Below, piece by piece: positions 16,803 to 26,481 of a DNA stretch of 64,000 nt (its first letter is position 1; the number at the start of each line of letters is the position of its first letter). The translations under genes were made by a program, and so were the position numbers. Origin of the DNA: Chitinivibrionales bacterium. GTDB lineage: Bacteria > Fibrobacterota > Chitinivibrionia > Chitinivibrionales > FEN-1185. The notes below the pieces were generated by a model. The model searched no databases. It worked only from the letters and a program-made list of their open reading frames with translations, and was not told where the DNA came from. The stretch spans positions 1 to 64,000 of the forward strand of contig DATJAL010000002.1 of NCBI GenBank assembly GCA_035516255.1, given 5' to 3'.

Positions 16803-19184
16803 TTACTTTTTAAACAGTGAATCCAGGCTGTTGATGCCGTCGATATGGAACCATGAATTCAACTTGATCCAATCGGTGTTGAGGAGCGCGTCAAAGGCCG
16901 TTGCGCTTGTATCAATCACGCCATTAGCGTTCTTTTTCGGGAGAAAACGTACCTCCCACCGTAATCCTATCGTATCAGCCCTTAACAATTTGTCAAGATC
17001 CGCGTCATTCACGACCACTGAATTATTCACCGTAGTATTCGAGTCTCTCTGCGGAATCAATAGGCCGGTGTTGCCCAGCAAATTGAAAAAACCCGAGGGT
17101 GGACTATTAATGTAATTCGAAAGAGTGTTAGTGGATATGTAATTGGCTTTATCGGCAGTGTCAACGAGCCCATGGACATTAACAGGGTCGGTGGCAACAA
17201 GTGAATATAGCTTAAGGTCCAAATTAGTGAAGTTAGTAACTTTTACATTAAAGGCGTCATGACGGTCGCGCAGCCTTCTCAGCATGACCAGTAGGGCATT
17301 GTTAGAGTCACCCAATGCGACCTTTATGCCGCCCAGATCCATGACCGTGGTGTCAACCACTTTCCAGCACAGAGGAGCCACCAAAGAATAATTTGCCAAA
17401 GCCTGAACGATCATGCGCCCCACATATCTTATATAATCCGTATCGAGTGGGTTGGTCAGATCGTTCACCGCCAAGAGGGTCGTGTTGGTGGGAACGACGG
17501 TTGAGGCCTTTATCCTCACCGAATCCGGATAGTTGTTGACCACTTTGGTAATGTCAATGGACCTTCTGTAAACAGAATCTTTCGATACATGAGTAAATAC
17601 CTCCGAGTCCGGGACATTGACGGTGGTGTCGGTAACGCTGGAAATGGTATAAAGAACACGCATGGTGTCAATAAACGCGCCGGCCGGAATGTTTACGTTC
17701 ATGGCCATGTTTGCAAAAACCTTCTGCAAAACAAAATTATTGCGCAACGAATCAGTGACCGATTTGCTCCAAGGAAGGTTAACGGGAATGTTTTTAGCAT
17801 CGGCCGTCCTGCGGTATGCGATCCTTGAGATGCCGAACATCTTGTCGAACTTGAACGAGGTCGTACGGATGATGAAGTTGAGAGAGTCGCCCGCATTTAT
17901 CGTTACCGTGTCCCCGTGCTGTCCTATGGTAATTACATAGTCGACTTTCGTTACCGATTCACTGTCGAGGTCATGAGTGTTCCATTCCCATTCCGGAAAC
18001 ATCCGGAAACCCGACAGGTTTTCCTTGGAGGAAACCTTGGCGGTCTGTCCGGGTTTAATCACAACTATCGTGGGCGTGACCTCTCCCTCATAATAATTTA
18101 GAGAATCTTGATCGGTGAGGCCTACAAGGGTACTTATCGAAGTAAGGGGCGGTACGTGACGTATGCAATAATCTGACATCCATAGGTTTCTATGATTCAC
18201 CAACATGTTCAGCTCAAGGTCGGTATTGTTCGTGACTAAATAATTAAAAAATCCTTTTGCAATATCGATATAGTCAACACTCACCGTGTCGGTAAGCTTA
18301 TAATCATTTGTAAAGGTACGCTGAAAATTAGAGAACACATAATCGAGTGCGACTACCTTGGTTGCTACAAGCCCGTTGAGAGAAAAAATCGCCTGGAGGT
18401 TGTCTCCTGCGGCAAAGGTACCGTTTGCGGCAGGAGTGACGGTGATGGATACCGTCATCACATTGTCCAGCACTTTGGCGCGCGCGTCGAATTGCACAAC
18501 GCCGATTGAGTGTGCCGCCAGATTGTTTGTCGCAGAGGTGCCTAGATTGCCGGCACTTATTGAAACAGTGCTAAACGCCGCCGCCGAGTTGTTGACAATC
18601 GTGACATTGGCTGTTTGCGGAGTGTCCATGAGAACAATATGAATCACGTAGGTGAGCGTTACCGGTAACGCGCCTGAGGACATCGGGGTGTTGGCTGTAT
18701 AATTGCCTGTAAGTGGAACAGTGAGAGTGTCGTTGGGCGCCCCTGACAAAGGCAAGGGACCAAATACGTCGGTAAAATATTTGTCCGCAAGACTGTCCTC
18801 ACTGATCTTGTATTGCGCCGTATCTTTTGTCGGGATGCCGAATGCAACGGTATCAGGTATTGTCTTTTTGGCCGCGGAATCATATAACGGATAAGCCTTT
18901 AAAATAACCATGGAGGTGTCGTAAACCGTCGTTATACTTTTGACCGTCTTTGGCGTTTTAGTGGTGTCCCATGTCGTATCGTAAGTAGTCGTTCTTAACG
19001 CCTGGATCTTGTTGAAGAAAAGTGTGTCCATCAAAGCGCCAAGTATGAATTTCTTGTTGGCCGTGACTGGCAGATCGATGCTGGTCCGCCATTGCAGGTC
19101 TTTGTCCGTAGGGCTTGAGCAGAGCATCGCAAAAGCCATGAGGACCGGCGTCAATCTTGACGCATTTTTAATGATCTTTTTCAC
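16803..19184 (-). CDS. Large lipoprotein of unknown function
   Basis: 793 residues from a GTG preceded by GGAG/GAGG. The N-terminus MKKIIKNASRLTPVLMAFAM-LC-SS has a basic start, hydrophobic core and a lipobox-like cysteine near residue 22, so it is probably lipid-anchored. The mature part is rich in Thr, Val, Asn and Asp and appears all-beta, with repeated 'DTTMV/VDT' stretches; no catalytic motif or known domain is recognised. It lies 58 bp upstream of the OmpA-family gene in the same direction, suggesting a surface pair. Composition is lower in GC than the OmpA gene. Function cannot be named. Confidence 0.7.
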   Translation of the reverse strand: MKKIIKNASRLTPVLMAFAMLCSSPTDKDLQWRTSIDLPVTANKKFILGALMDTLFFNKIQALRTTTYDTTWDTTKTPKTVKSITTVYDTSMVILKAYPLYDSAAKKTIPDTVAFGIPTKDTAQYKISEDSLADKYFTDVFGPLPLSGAPNDTLTVPLTGNYTANTPMSSGALPVTLTYVIHIVLMDTPQTANVTIVNNSAAAFSTVSISAGNLGTSATNNLAAHSIGVVQFDARAKVLDNVMTVSITVTPAANGTFAAGDNLQAIFSLNGLVATKVVALDYVFSNFQRTFTNDYKLTDTVSVDYIDIAKGFFNYLVTNNTDLELNMLVNHRNLWMSDYCIRHVPPLTSISTLVGLTDQDSLNYYEGEVTPTIVVIKPGQTAKVSSKENLSGFRMFPEWEWNTHDLDSESVTKVDYVITIGQHGDTVTINAGDSLNFIIRTTSFKFDKMFGISRIAYRRTADAKNIPVNLPWSKSVTDSLRNNFVLQKVFANMAMNVNIPAGAFIDTMRVLYTISSVTDTTVNVPDSEVFTHVSKDSVYRRSIDITKVVNNYPDSVRIKASTVVPTNTTLLAVNDLTNPLDTDYIRYVGRMIVQALANYSLVAPLCWKVVDTTVMDLGGIKVALGDSNNALLVMLRRLRDRHDAFNVKVTNFTNLDLKLYSLVATDPVNVHGLVDTADKANYISTNTLSNYINSPPSGFFNLLGNTGLLIPQRDSNTTVNNSVVVNDADLDKLLRADTIGLRWEVRFLPKKNANGVIDTSATAFDALLNTDWIKLNSWFHIDGINSLDSLFKK

Positions 19185-19665
19185 CTCGCACTCTCCTTTC
19201 GCAATTTTATCGCATAAGGAACCGCGTGCTTACAATTTCTCGGATTTGAAGCGGTCACCCTATTTTGATAATATAATCAAAACATGTATTGGTAGCCAAT
19301 TAAAAATAAGCGGAAATCGACAACATTTCCGACATTTTAATCAATGATCGTTCCACTAATTGCCGCCAGAAATTTGCATGAAAAATTTTTTGGCTTTTAA
19401 ATACAGAAAAACATTCAATATTAATGGAGCAATTCTTATGCGCTTTGATTTTTCCTCTTTATTATGAATTCTATATCATTATTATATATAATTAAACAAT
19501 TTTCAACCGAACAATTTTATAAAACTAATAATGAGGTCAAAGCACCCATTACAGAAAGCATTTTTCTAAAAAGATTGGGGATTTTGCCGATTATCAAGGA
19601 ATTATCGAGAAATGCAAGAAATGAGGTTTCTTCGCCTCAAAAAAAAAGATGGTAATGTGAGAATA
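19185..19665. other. AT-rich intergenic region with one palindrome
   Basis: No supported gene. A perfect inverted repeat TTTTGAT-N6-ATCAAAA lies at 19263-19282, about 80 bp upstream of the large lipoprotein start, at a position suited to an operator. Short ORFs here, such as 19464-19655, have no ribosome-binding site, family resemblance or coding-like composition. Confidence 0.6.
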
Positions 19666-20553
19666 CTAAAGAAGCCCGGTGCTGAAATACCTCTCAGCCC
19701 TGTCGGGCAGGACCGTGGCCACAATTATGCCTGGATTCTCCTTGGCAATTTTTCGCGCTGCCCAGACGTTTGCGCCCGAGGATGTTCCAACAAGCAAGGA
19801 GTTTGATTTCGCCAGTTCTCGGGTGGTATTGATGGCGTCATCGTCGGTGACCTCAACTATTCTGTCAACAAGGGAGACGTCGAGCACGTCCGGGATGAAG
19901 CCGTCACCAATGCCCTGGATGGCGTGCAGGCCCGGTTCGTGGCCGAGGAGCGCGGACTTGTTGGCCGGCTCCACCGCGACCAGAATAATTTTCTTGTTTT
20001 TCTCTTTGAGAAACGCGCCCACGCCCTGCAGCGTGCCGCCGCTGCCGATCCCCGACACAAATGCGTCGATGTTCCCTTCGCACTGCCGCCAGAGCTCGGG
20101 CGCCGTGGTTTCGTAATGCACCCTGGGATTCGCCGGGTTCTTGAACTGGTTGGGCACAAAGGCCTTGTTCTCCTTTGCAAACACTTCGGCCGCGCGCACC
20201 GCGCCGGCGACCCCTTGGCTGTCCGGCGTGAGCACAAGATTGCCGCCAAGCACGCGGATGATGTTCTTGCGCTCCTGACTCATGCCTTCGGGCATGAAAA
20301 TGTAGACCTCATATCCCTTTGCGACCCCGACCATGACAATGCCGATGCCGGTGTTGCCGGACGTCGGCTCGACGATTTTGGTTCCTTGCCCGAGCGATCC
20401 GTCCCGTTCTGCGGTTTCGATCATGGCGAGCGCTATCCTGTCCTTGATGCTGCCGCCGGGATTTAAAAATTCCGCCTTTGCAACGACGCGTTCGCCCTTG
20501 AGCGTGACCAGCGGTGTGTTGCCGATGAGATCGAGAACCGAGGACGGTTTCAT
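19666..20553 (-). CDS. cysK: Cysteine synthase (O-acetylserine sulfhydrylase)
   Basis: 295 residues, fold type II PLP enzyme. PLP lysine Lys37 in 'NPGGSIKDRIA', substrate loop 'EPTSGNTGIG' (62-71), phosphate-binding 'GIGSGGTLQG', and the C-terminal 'GTSSGANVWAA'. It makes cysteine from O-acetylserine and sulfide. At 295 residues it is slightly short for CysK (about 310) and lacks insertions of cystathionine beta-synthases, which share the fold. AAGGAAA precedes the ATG. Divergently transcribed from a Crp/Fnr-family regulator, 96 bp apart, so that regulator may control it. No serine acetyltransferase gene is nearby. Confidence 0.93.
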   Translation of the reverse strand: MKPSSVLDLIGNTPLVTLKGERVVAKAEFLNPGGSIKDRIALAMIETAERDGSLGQGTKIVEPTSGNTGIGIVMVGVAKGYEVYIFMPEGMSQERKNIIRVLGGNLVLTPDSQGVAGAVRAAEVFAKENKAFVPNQFKNPANPRVHYETTAPELWRQCEGNIDAFVSGIGSGGTLQGVGAFLKEKNKKIILVAVEPANKSALLGHEPGLHAIQGIGDGFIPDVLDVSLVDRIVEVTDDDAINTTRELAKSNSLLVGTSSGANVWAARKIAKENPGIIVATVLPDRAERYFSTGLL

Positions 20554-20649
20554 TATTGTTTCCTTGCTGACCGTATGGTTACCGAATAGAAATAAAATAC
20601 ATCAAACGCAGATGCTATTTTATCATCATAAAACGGGCGCTGCGGCATT

Positions 20650-21309
20650 ATGGACATTTCCCTTCTCCTTGATTATTCAGATTTTTTCAAGGGCATCTCC
20701 AAAAAAAGCAAGGAGACCCTTGCGGCGGTCTGCATTCCCAAAACGCTGCAGAAAAACGAGACGCTTTTTTCCGAGGGCGACACCGGCCACAACATGTACC
20801 TCCTTTCCACCGGCAACATCCGGGTGTTCAAGTCCGGTCCCGGCGGCAGGGAATCGGTCATCAAGATCATCAGGCCGGGCGAAATTTTCGCCGAAGTCAT
20901 CCTGTTCGAGGAGGACGAATATCCGGCCAGCGCTGCAGCGGTCAAGAAGAGTCTCGTGTACCTTATTCCGAAACGTCAATTCTCCATCCTGCTCTCCGAC
21001 CAGTCCTTCCGCAACGATTTCATCGCCATACTCATGAAAAAGCAGCGCTATCTGGCTGGCCGCATCCACTACCTCACCAGTTGTGACGTGGAGGAGCGGT
21101 TCGTGCGGTTTCTTGAAGAGCAGTACGGAAGGAAACAGGAGTACCGGATCCTGATCCCCAAAAAAGACATTGCCCAGGCGATAGGGACGACATCGGAGAC
21201 TTTTTCGAGACTGATGAAGCGGATGCAGAAAGACCGCATATTGACATTGAAGAAAGACAGAATAGTGATGAGAGAAAAGTTCTGGGCGGACAAGCAGCCA
21301 TCTATTTGA
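20650..21309 (+). CDS. Crp/Fnr-family transcriptional regulator
   Basis: 219 residues. Cyclic-nucleotide-like beta-roll 15-125 ('LFSEGDTGHNMYLLSTGNIRV', 'RPGEIFAEVILFE'), a long dimer helix (about 115-140) and a C-terminal winged helix 150-205 with the recognition-helix pattern 'DIAQAIGTTSETFSRLMKRM'. The Arg-Ser pair that binds cAMP in Crp is absent and there is no N-terminal cysteine cluster as in Fnr, so the effector is unknown. The recognition helix motif T(T)SET.SR is standard for Crp/Fnr DNA contacts. Divergent from cysK; overlaps the end of the convergent HAD gene by 8 bp. Confidence 0.9.
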   Translation: MDISLLLDYSDFFKGISKKSKETLAAVCIPKTLQKNETLFSEGDTGHNMYLLSTGNIRVFKSGPGGRESVIKIIRPGEIFAEVILFEEDEYPASAAAVKKSLVYLIPKRQFSILLSDQSFRNDFIAILMKKQRYLAGRIHYLTSCDVEERFVRFLEEQYGRKQEYRILIPKKDIAQAIGTTSETFSRLMKRMQKDRILTLKKDRIVMREKFWADKQPSI

Positions 21310-21946
21310 CGGCGCCGATCAATCCGGGGATTTCCTTTACGCTGTTGGCAATCCGGTAAGCTCCCTTAAAATCCCCTCCCCTTGTCAATTCATTCGGAAC
21401 AATAATGCACTGCACCCCCGCACCGAGGGCCGCCGTCAGCCCGCGCTGCGAATCCTCGACCGCGATGCATTCTTCTTTATCAACACCAGCCCGCCTCACG
21501 GCTTTTTCATAGGGTTCGGGATCCGGCTTGGATTTCTCCACATCATCAACGGTGATAACAAAATCAAAATGGTCAAGCAGGCCAGCCCTTTTATGGATGA
21601 TGTCGAAATGCTCGCGCGTTGAGGTCGTGACGATTCCCATGGTGTAATGCGGGGAGAGCAGTTCCAGCGTTTCCACAACACCGTTTAAAACAAGTGGCTT
21701 TTTTCTGAGATATGATTTGTACAGCGCATTGCGGCGGCTTCGAAGCGTCTCAATGTCCGCCTGCGAAAACCCTTTTTGCCCGGCAAGGACAAACGCGCCC
21801 TTTGATTGGACGAGCAGCAGATCATGATATTGCTCTTTCGAAAGGTGAATTCCCTCTTTGGAAAGGATTTTTTTCGTGGCGAGAAAATAAAGGCGTTCCG
21901 TGTCGACCAGAACGCCGTCATTGTCCCAAAAAATTGCCTTTATCAT
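21302..21946 (-). CDS. HAD-superfamily hydrolase (phosphoglucomutase/phosphatase type)
   Basis: 214 residues. Motif I 'FWDNDGVLVDT' gives nucleophile Asp8 and acid/base Asp10; motif II is the serine/threonine stretch 'IVTTSTRE'; motif III/IV are 'KSKPDPEPYEKAV' (Lys) and 'VEDSQRGLTAAL' (Asp). A helical cap after motif I makes it a subfamily I enzyme like beta-phosphoglucomutase or phosphoglycolate phosphatase; the substrate cannot be chosen from sequence alone. AGGAAT precedes the ATG. Fourteen bases downstream of the big ATPase-TPR gene, so probably its operon partner. Confidence 0.88.
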   Translation of the reverse strand: MIKAIFWDNDGVLVDTERLYFLATKKILSKEGIHLSKEQYHDLLLVQSKGAFVLAGQKGFSQADIETLRSRRNALYKSYLRKKPLVLNGVVETLELLSPHYTMGIVTTSTREHFDIIHKRAGLLDHFDFVITVDDVEKSKPDPEPYEKAVRRAGVDKEECIAVEDSQRGLTAALGAGVQCIIVPNELTRGGDFKGAYRIANSVKEIPGLIGAVK

Positions 21947-21960
21947 GAATTCCTGAATGC

Positions 21961-24900
21961 CTATTTCTTCAGCTTCCTCCAGGCATCTTCCAGTTTGACA
22001 AGAATCTCCCGCGCCGGCCCCAGGTTGGGGTTCCTCGCCACGAGCTCCTTCAGGCTCGCAATAGCGTGCATAAGGTCGCCGGGCGCTTTGGCCAGCTCTA
22101 TGATTTTCTCAAAGGCCGCCTTTGCCTTGTCCATGTTGAGCGCCATGACCGCGGCCAGCGCGAGGTTCACCTGTATCCATAGCTCGTCGGGTTTTATCGC
22201 CAGGGCCTTTTCGCTCGCCTCGATCGCCTTCGCGTAATCCCCCATCGTGTAATAGGTGAGGCCGAGGCTGCCCCACGTCATGGCGTCGCCGGGCTTCAGC
22301 TCGTTCACTTTTTTGTACGCGGCAACCGCCCCATCGTAGCGGCCGGTGTAATACGACGCAAGCGCGATGGAGCCCCACGCGTCCGCGTCGGCGGCGGACC
22401 GCTCCACTACTTTCGTGAACGACGCGATGGCGTCGGCATAGCGTTCGAGCGAGAATTGAATGCGTCCCTTGTTGCTCCAGGCGGCGAGCTTGTCGGGCGC
22501 GAGCTCCGCCGCCTTTGCAAAGGCGGCGATCGCCCCGTCGTTGTTTCCCTGCGCCTCGCTCGCGATTCCCATGTTGAACCAGGCGTCGCTGTTGCCCGGC
22601 TGTTTGTCGACGATTGTTTTATACACCTTTACGGCCTCGACGTAATCGCCGGCCGCATGGAGCGACAGCGCCAGGTTGGTGCGGGCATTTGCCATATCGG
22701 GTGCGAGGTCGAGCACCTTGCGGTACAAGGCGACCGCCTCGGCGAACTTGCCTTTTGCGTGATGGCAAAGCCCCAGCGTATAGAGGGTATCCTTGCTGTT
22801 CGGAGAAAGTTCCCTGGCCTTGGAAAGAAATTCTATCGCCTCGTCGTATTTTTTCTGGTAATAGCTGCACAGGCCCGCGTTCTGCCACGATTCCTGCTTG
22901 CCGGGATCGGCCTTCACCGCCTCGCGGTACGCGTCCACCGCCTCCGAAAAACAATGCACCGCCTGGTTTGAAACGCCCATGAGGTGCCACGTGCCCGCCG
23001 CACCGGGATTTATGGCCGCGGCTTTTTTGAAAGCCGTCACTGCCTCGTCGTGCTGCTCGAGTGCAGCGTACGAAATGCCCAAGGCGAGCCATGCCTCCTC
23101 TTTTTCCGCGCGAAGGGCGCAGGCCTGGGAAAGCGCCGCGACCGCCTCCTCGTGCTTCGCGGTATCGGCCAGAACGCGTCCCAGGTTGAACCACGCCTCG
23201 TAAGAATCCTGCGAAAGCTCGGTAGCTTTTGTAAAGCACCTGGCGGCCTCGTCGAACTTCTTAAGCGCGTAGAACGCGAGCCCTTTGTTGAGGCTGACGC
23301 CCGGCTGTCCCCGCAGCAATTCCTCGGCTTTTGCATAGGGCGGGAGCGCTTCCTCGAACCGTCCCAGCGCATGAAGCGTGAGCCCCATGTTGTACCATGC
23401 CGGCCCGAACCCTGGATTGGACTCGGACGATTTCGTGTACGCCTTGAGTGCGTCTTCGGGCTTTTTCAGCTCCCGGTAGGCATCGCCGAGGTTGTTGTGC
23501 GCCTCAAAATGTCCCGCCATGGCCTTGACCGCCTTTTTATATGCGGCGACCGCCGCGTCAAAATTCTTCATCGCGGCATTGGCGAGGCCCGCCTTGTTGA
23601 AAGCGTCGGGGAAGTCTTTTTTAATGTCTGTTGCTTTTGTAAACGAATCGACCGCTTTCCCGGCGTCACCCGCGTCGAGTTGGGCGCAGCCGAGGCCGTA
23701 CCACACCTTTTCATCCTGCGGGTTGAGCCGCGCCGCGGTCTCAAAGGCCTGCGCGGCCTCGCGGTACAGCTTCTGCGCATACAGCTGCTGGCCGAGCAGT
23801 TCCGCGGCCTTCTGATGCGCCGGAGAAAGCTCGAGCACTTTTCTGCATGACACGACCGCCGCCGCGGCCTGGCCGAGTGCCGCCTGCGAAAGCGCCAGGT
23901 CGTGCCAGCAAGCATCGTCGCCTGACGCGCAGGCGATGGCTTTGCGGTACGATTCTATCGCGGCGCTGTGGTCGTCCAGCGCAGCCTGCGAAAGTCCAAG
24001 CATATGCCACACCTCTGCGCTGTCTGCCCTAAGGGCCGCGGCCTTTGCAAATGACCCGGCAGCTTCCTTGAATTTTTTCTGTTCGTATTGCTCAAAGGCG
24101 AGGCCGTGCCAGGTTTCAAAGCTGTCCGGTTTGCAGGCCGCGGCCTTTGCCAGCGAATCCTCCGCCTGGACATGCCGCTTGAGCGCGGCATACGAGCAGC
24201 CCAGGCTGTACCAGGCGTCATAACGGTCGGGCCTGATTTCGGCGGCCCTGCCGAAGGCCTTTATCGCGGTCTCATACTGCCGGGCCGAAACAAACGCGGC
24301 GCCCACGCCGAAAAATCCCTCCACCACCATGTCCCTGAACATTTCCGATTCGTCAACATGCGGCTCGCATTTTTCAAGCTCGCCGAATGCCTTGTCGAAT
24401 TCCGCCCGGCGGAAAGCGCTGCTGGCGAGGCGAAGGTGCACCACGGCCTGTTGCGACGTGGAAAGCGCCTTTCCGGCGTCGGCGAGCGCGGCGGTGAGCG
24501 CATTTTCGGCGGCCGACGGTTTTTCGCCGCTCCACAGGGGCAGCCCTTCCACGGCATGAAGGCCGGAGGCAAGCACGCCGCAGAGCGAGGCCATGGCGGA
24601 CGGCAGCACGGGAATGAATTCTTCGAGCGCGGCGAGGATCATACCGGCAAGCACGTGGTTGTACAGCAGGCATTCGCAGAAATGGCCGGGAATGACGCGC
24701 GCCACTTCGTCCCGGTCGTACCATAAAAGGCTCTGGATGCACCCGAGCAGGGTGGTCTCGAACCGGTCGTCGATATACCTTTTGTCAATTGCCTGGACCG
24801 CGGTCTGGAGCTGGCACACCTGCTCGTTGTACTGCGCGAACGCCGCGGCCCCGAATTCCTTGATGATGCCGGCGTGCGGCGCCATTGCCGCGGCCGACTC

Positions 24901-26229
24901 CTTGACGAGGTACCTGCGGAACAGCTCAAGCACGCCGTCGTGCATCCTGCCGCCGCTCAAGAACGGATAACGCTGCGCCATCTCCGCTACCCAGCCCTCG
25001 GCCTCGGCGGCCGGCACGCCCCAGAGCGCCGCAAGCGCCTTGCGGTCGTGGTGCGGAAGCATGGCCAGATTGATGATGCGGGTGAGGGTTCGTTCGTCAT
25101 CGCACGTGGAAAGGAACCGTGTCACGATGGTGGCGGTCTTGTCGAGCACGGTGTGCGCCTTGCGCACCCCGTCGAGAACATCGGCCGGAACGGCGCCGCC
25201 GATTGCGCTGGCAAACACATCGCGCACCACGATGGGCACGCCGGCGGTCGCCTCTTCGATTCTGACGGCGGCGTCGCCGTCCAGCGTAACGCCCAGGGCC
25301 TGGCCGCACTCGTCGATATCCCGGTAGGAAAACGGCAGATCATCAAATGAAACGGCGCAAAGCAGCTCCTCGGGAAACTCGTTGCGGTACTGCCTGAGCA
25401 TCTTGTCGCGGCTGCTCACCACCGCGACAACCCTGCTTTTCTGTTCGAACAGTTTTCCAAGAAAAACGTTTCTGAGCCAGAACTCGATCATGGGATTGCT
25501 CACACGTTCGACATTGTCAAGCAGAAGGGCCACGGGATTTTCCACGGAAAGCGCCACGATGCCGTTGACAAGGGTACTGGTCAGCCGGCCATCCGCGTTT
25601 TCGAACAGGTCGCAATCCTCGCCGGGCAGCTTTTTTTCGTCCTTGAGCCAGCGCAGAAAGGCGGCCTCAGCCTCCTGCCGTGCCATGCGCGCGTGGGGGG
25701 GTGCGCCATTCACGGCATCGGTAGTCTGCGAAGCCGCCTTCTGAGCCGGCTCTTCCGATAAGTCAAATTCTCCGTCGCCCTGCGGGGTGCGGCGCCATTC
25801 GTCCCGCCGCAGCGCGCTCACCCGGGCGATCACCTGGTCGAGCCGGGCCTCCATCTGGCTGTATTCCGAAAATGTCTCTTCGAGTCCGAGCCCCGGATCC
25901 GTGAGCACGGCATGCAGGTGATGAATCACCATTCTCGGGGTGAACGGCAGAATGTTGCGGGTGAACAGGGGGTCGTTAAAATCGACGGCAATGGTCTTGA
26001 TAGATTTCTTGGTCTCGGCGCTCACGCCTTCGGCAATGGCACTGCATTGCCTCATCATGGCGCTCCTGCCCATTCCCGGCTCACCGTATAAAAGAAACAG
26101 CTGGGGATATGCCGGAGGACCGTCTTTCTGCTTTTTGGGCTTCGCCTTTGTCTCAAGGGCGGTTGCTACGAGGCTGTCCCTGAAGTTTTTAATCAATACC
26201 CGGCGTCCGACAAAAACATCCTTGCTCAT
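21961..26229 (-). CDS. Giant P-loop ATPase fused to a long TPR array
   Basis: 1422 residues. N-terminal AAA/STAND-like ATPase 5-400: a P-loop 'LLYGEPGMGRSAMM' (48-58) and a Walker B strand 'NPVALLLDNVERV' (about 235). The usual Walker A lysine is replaced by Arg55, which may weaken nucleotide hydrolysis. A helical middle (400-640) leads into about twenty 34-residue TPR units to the end ('AWYSLGCSYAALKRHVQAEDSLAKA' type, repeated). No signal peptide or membrane segment. STAND proteins of this layout act as signal hubs or defence switches; which applies here is unknown. The HAD gene follows 14 bp on. Confidence 0.85.
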   Translation of the reverse strand: MSKDVFVGRRVLIKNFRDSLVATALETKAKPKKQKDGPPAYPQLFLLYGEPGMGRSAMMRQCSAIAEGVSAETKKSIKTIAVDFNDPLFTRNILPFTPRMVIHHLHAVLTDPGLGLEETFSEYSQMEARLDQVIARVSALRRDEWRRTPQGDGEFDLSEEPAQKAASQTTDAVNGAPPHARMARQEAEAAFLRWLKDEKKLPGEDCDLFENADGRLTSTLVNGIVALSVENPVALLLDNVERVSNPMIEFWLRNVFLGKLFEQKSRVVAVVSSRDKMLRQYRNEFPEELLCAVSFDDLPFSYRDIDECGQALGVTLDGDAAVRIEEATAGVPIVVRDVFASAIGGAVPADVLDGVRKAHTVLDKTATIVTRFLSTCDDERTLTRIINLAMLPHHDRKALAALWGVPAAEAEGWVAEMAQRYPFLSGGRMHDGVLELFRRYLVKESAAAMAPHAGIIKEFGAAAFAQYNEQVCQLQTAVQAIDKRYIDDRFETTLLGCIQSLLWYDRDEVARVIPGHFCECLLYNHVLAGMILAALEEFIPVLPSAMASLCGVLASGLHAVEGLPLWSGEKPSAAENALTAALADAGKALSTSQQAVVHLRLASSAFRRAEFDKAFGELEKCEPHVDESEMFRDMVVEGFFGVGAAFVSARQYETAIKAFGRAAEIRPDRYDAWYSLGCSYAALKRHVQAEDSLAKAAACKPDSFETWHGLAFEQYEQKKFKEAAGSFAKAAALRADSAEVWHMLGLSQAALDDHSAAIESYRKAIACASGDDACWHDLALSQAALGQAAAAVVSCRKVLELSPAHQKAAELLGQQLYAQKLYREAAQAFETAARLNPQDEKVWYGLGCAQLDAGDAGKAVDSFTKATDIKKDFPDAFNKAGLANAAMKNFDAAVAAYKKAVKAMAGHFEAHNNLGDAYRELKKPEDALKAYTKSSESNPGFGPAWYNMGLTLHALGRFEEALPPYAKAEELLRGQPGVSLNKGLAFYALKKFDEAARCFTKATELSQDSYEAWFNLGRVLADTAKHEEAVAALSQACALRAEKEEAWLALGISYAALEQHDEAVTAFKKAAAINPGAAGTWHLMGVSNQAVHCFSEAVDAYREAVKADPGKQESWQNAGLCSYYQKKYDEAIEFLSKARELSPNSKDTLYTLGLCHHAKGKFAEAVALYRKVLDLAPDMANARTNLALSLHAAGDYVEAVKVYKTIVDKQPGNSDAWFNMGIASEAQGNNDGAIAAFAKAAELAPDKLAAWSNKGRIQFSLERYADAIASFTKVVERSAADADAWGSIALASYYTGRYDGAVAAYKKVNELKPGDAMTWGSLGLTYYTMGDYAKAIEASEKALAIKPDELWIQVNLALAAVMALNMDKAKAAFEKIIELAKAPGDLMHAIASLKELVARNPNLGPAREILVKLEDAWRKLKK

Positions 26230-26367
26230 AGGCCCCCACCCTTGCAGTAAAAGAACGCTGTCCCCGGCGGAACAGTGTTTCCACCGTTAAATATATCATT
26301 CAAGATGAACCTGCGTGTTTATTGAATTAAAATAATAATAGCTGTTAATGAAAAGTCAGATTTTCAA

Positions 26368-26397
26368 TTGAGAAAGGCTCTTTGAACGCCTTATAAT
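26368..26397 (+). promoter_or_regulatory. Sigma-70-type promoter for the lipoprotein-SDR pair
   Basis: TTGAGA (26368-26373) and TATAAT (26392-26397) with an 18-bp spacer, reading toward the lipoprotein gene whose start lies 85 bp downstream behind an AGAGGAGG site. Lies in the 252-bp AT-rich gap divergent from the ATPase-TPR gene. Confidence 0.65.
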
Positions 26398-26481
26398 ATT
26401 TTCCTTCAAATTTTGCTTTACAATCCGTTCAAATCTATTTTTTGCTTGAGGACTTAAATTGTTAAATAAGAGGAGGACTGG

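Noticed and set aside
19263-19282. Fnr box (TTGAT-N4-ATCAA)
   Set aside because: The half-sites fit but the spacer is 6, not 4, so a true Fnr site is unlikely.
19464-19655. 63-residue ORF in the AT-rich gap
   Set aside because: No ribosome-binding site, no family resemblance, low coding character.
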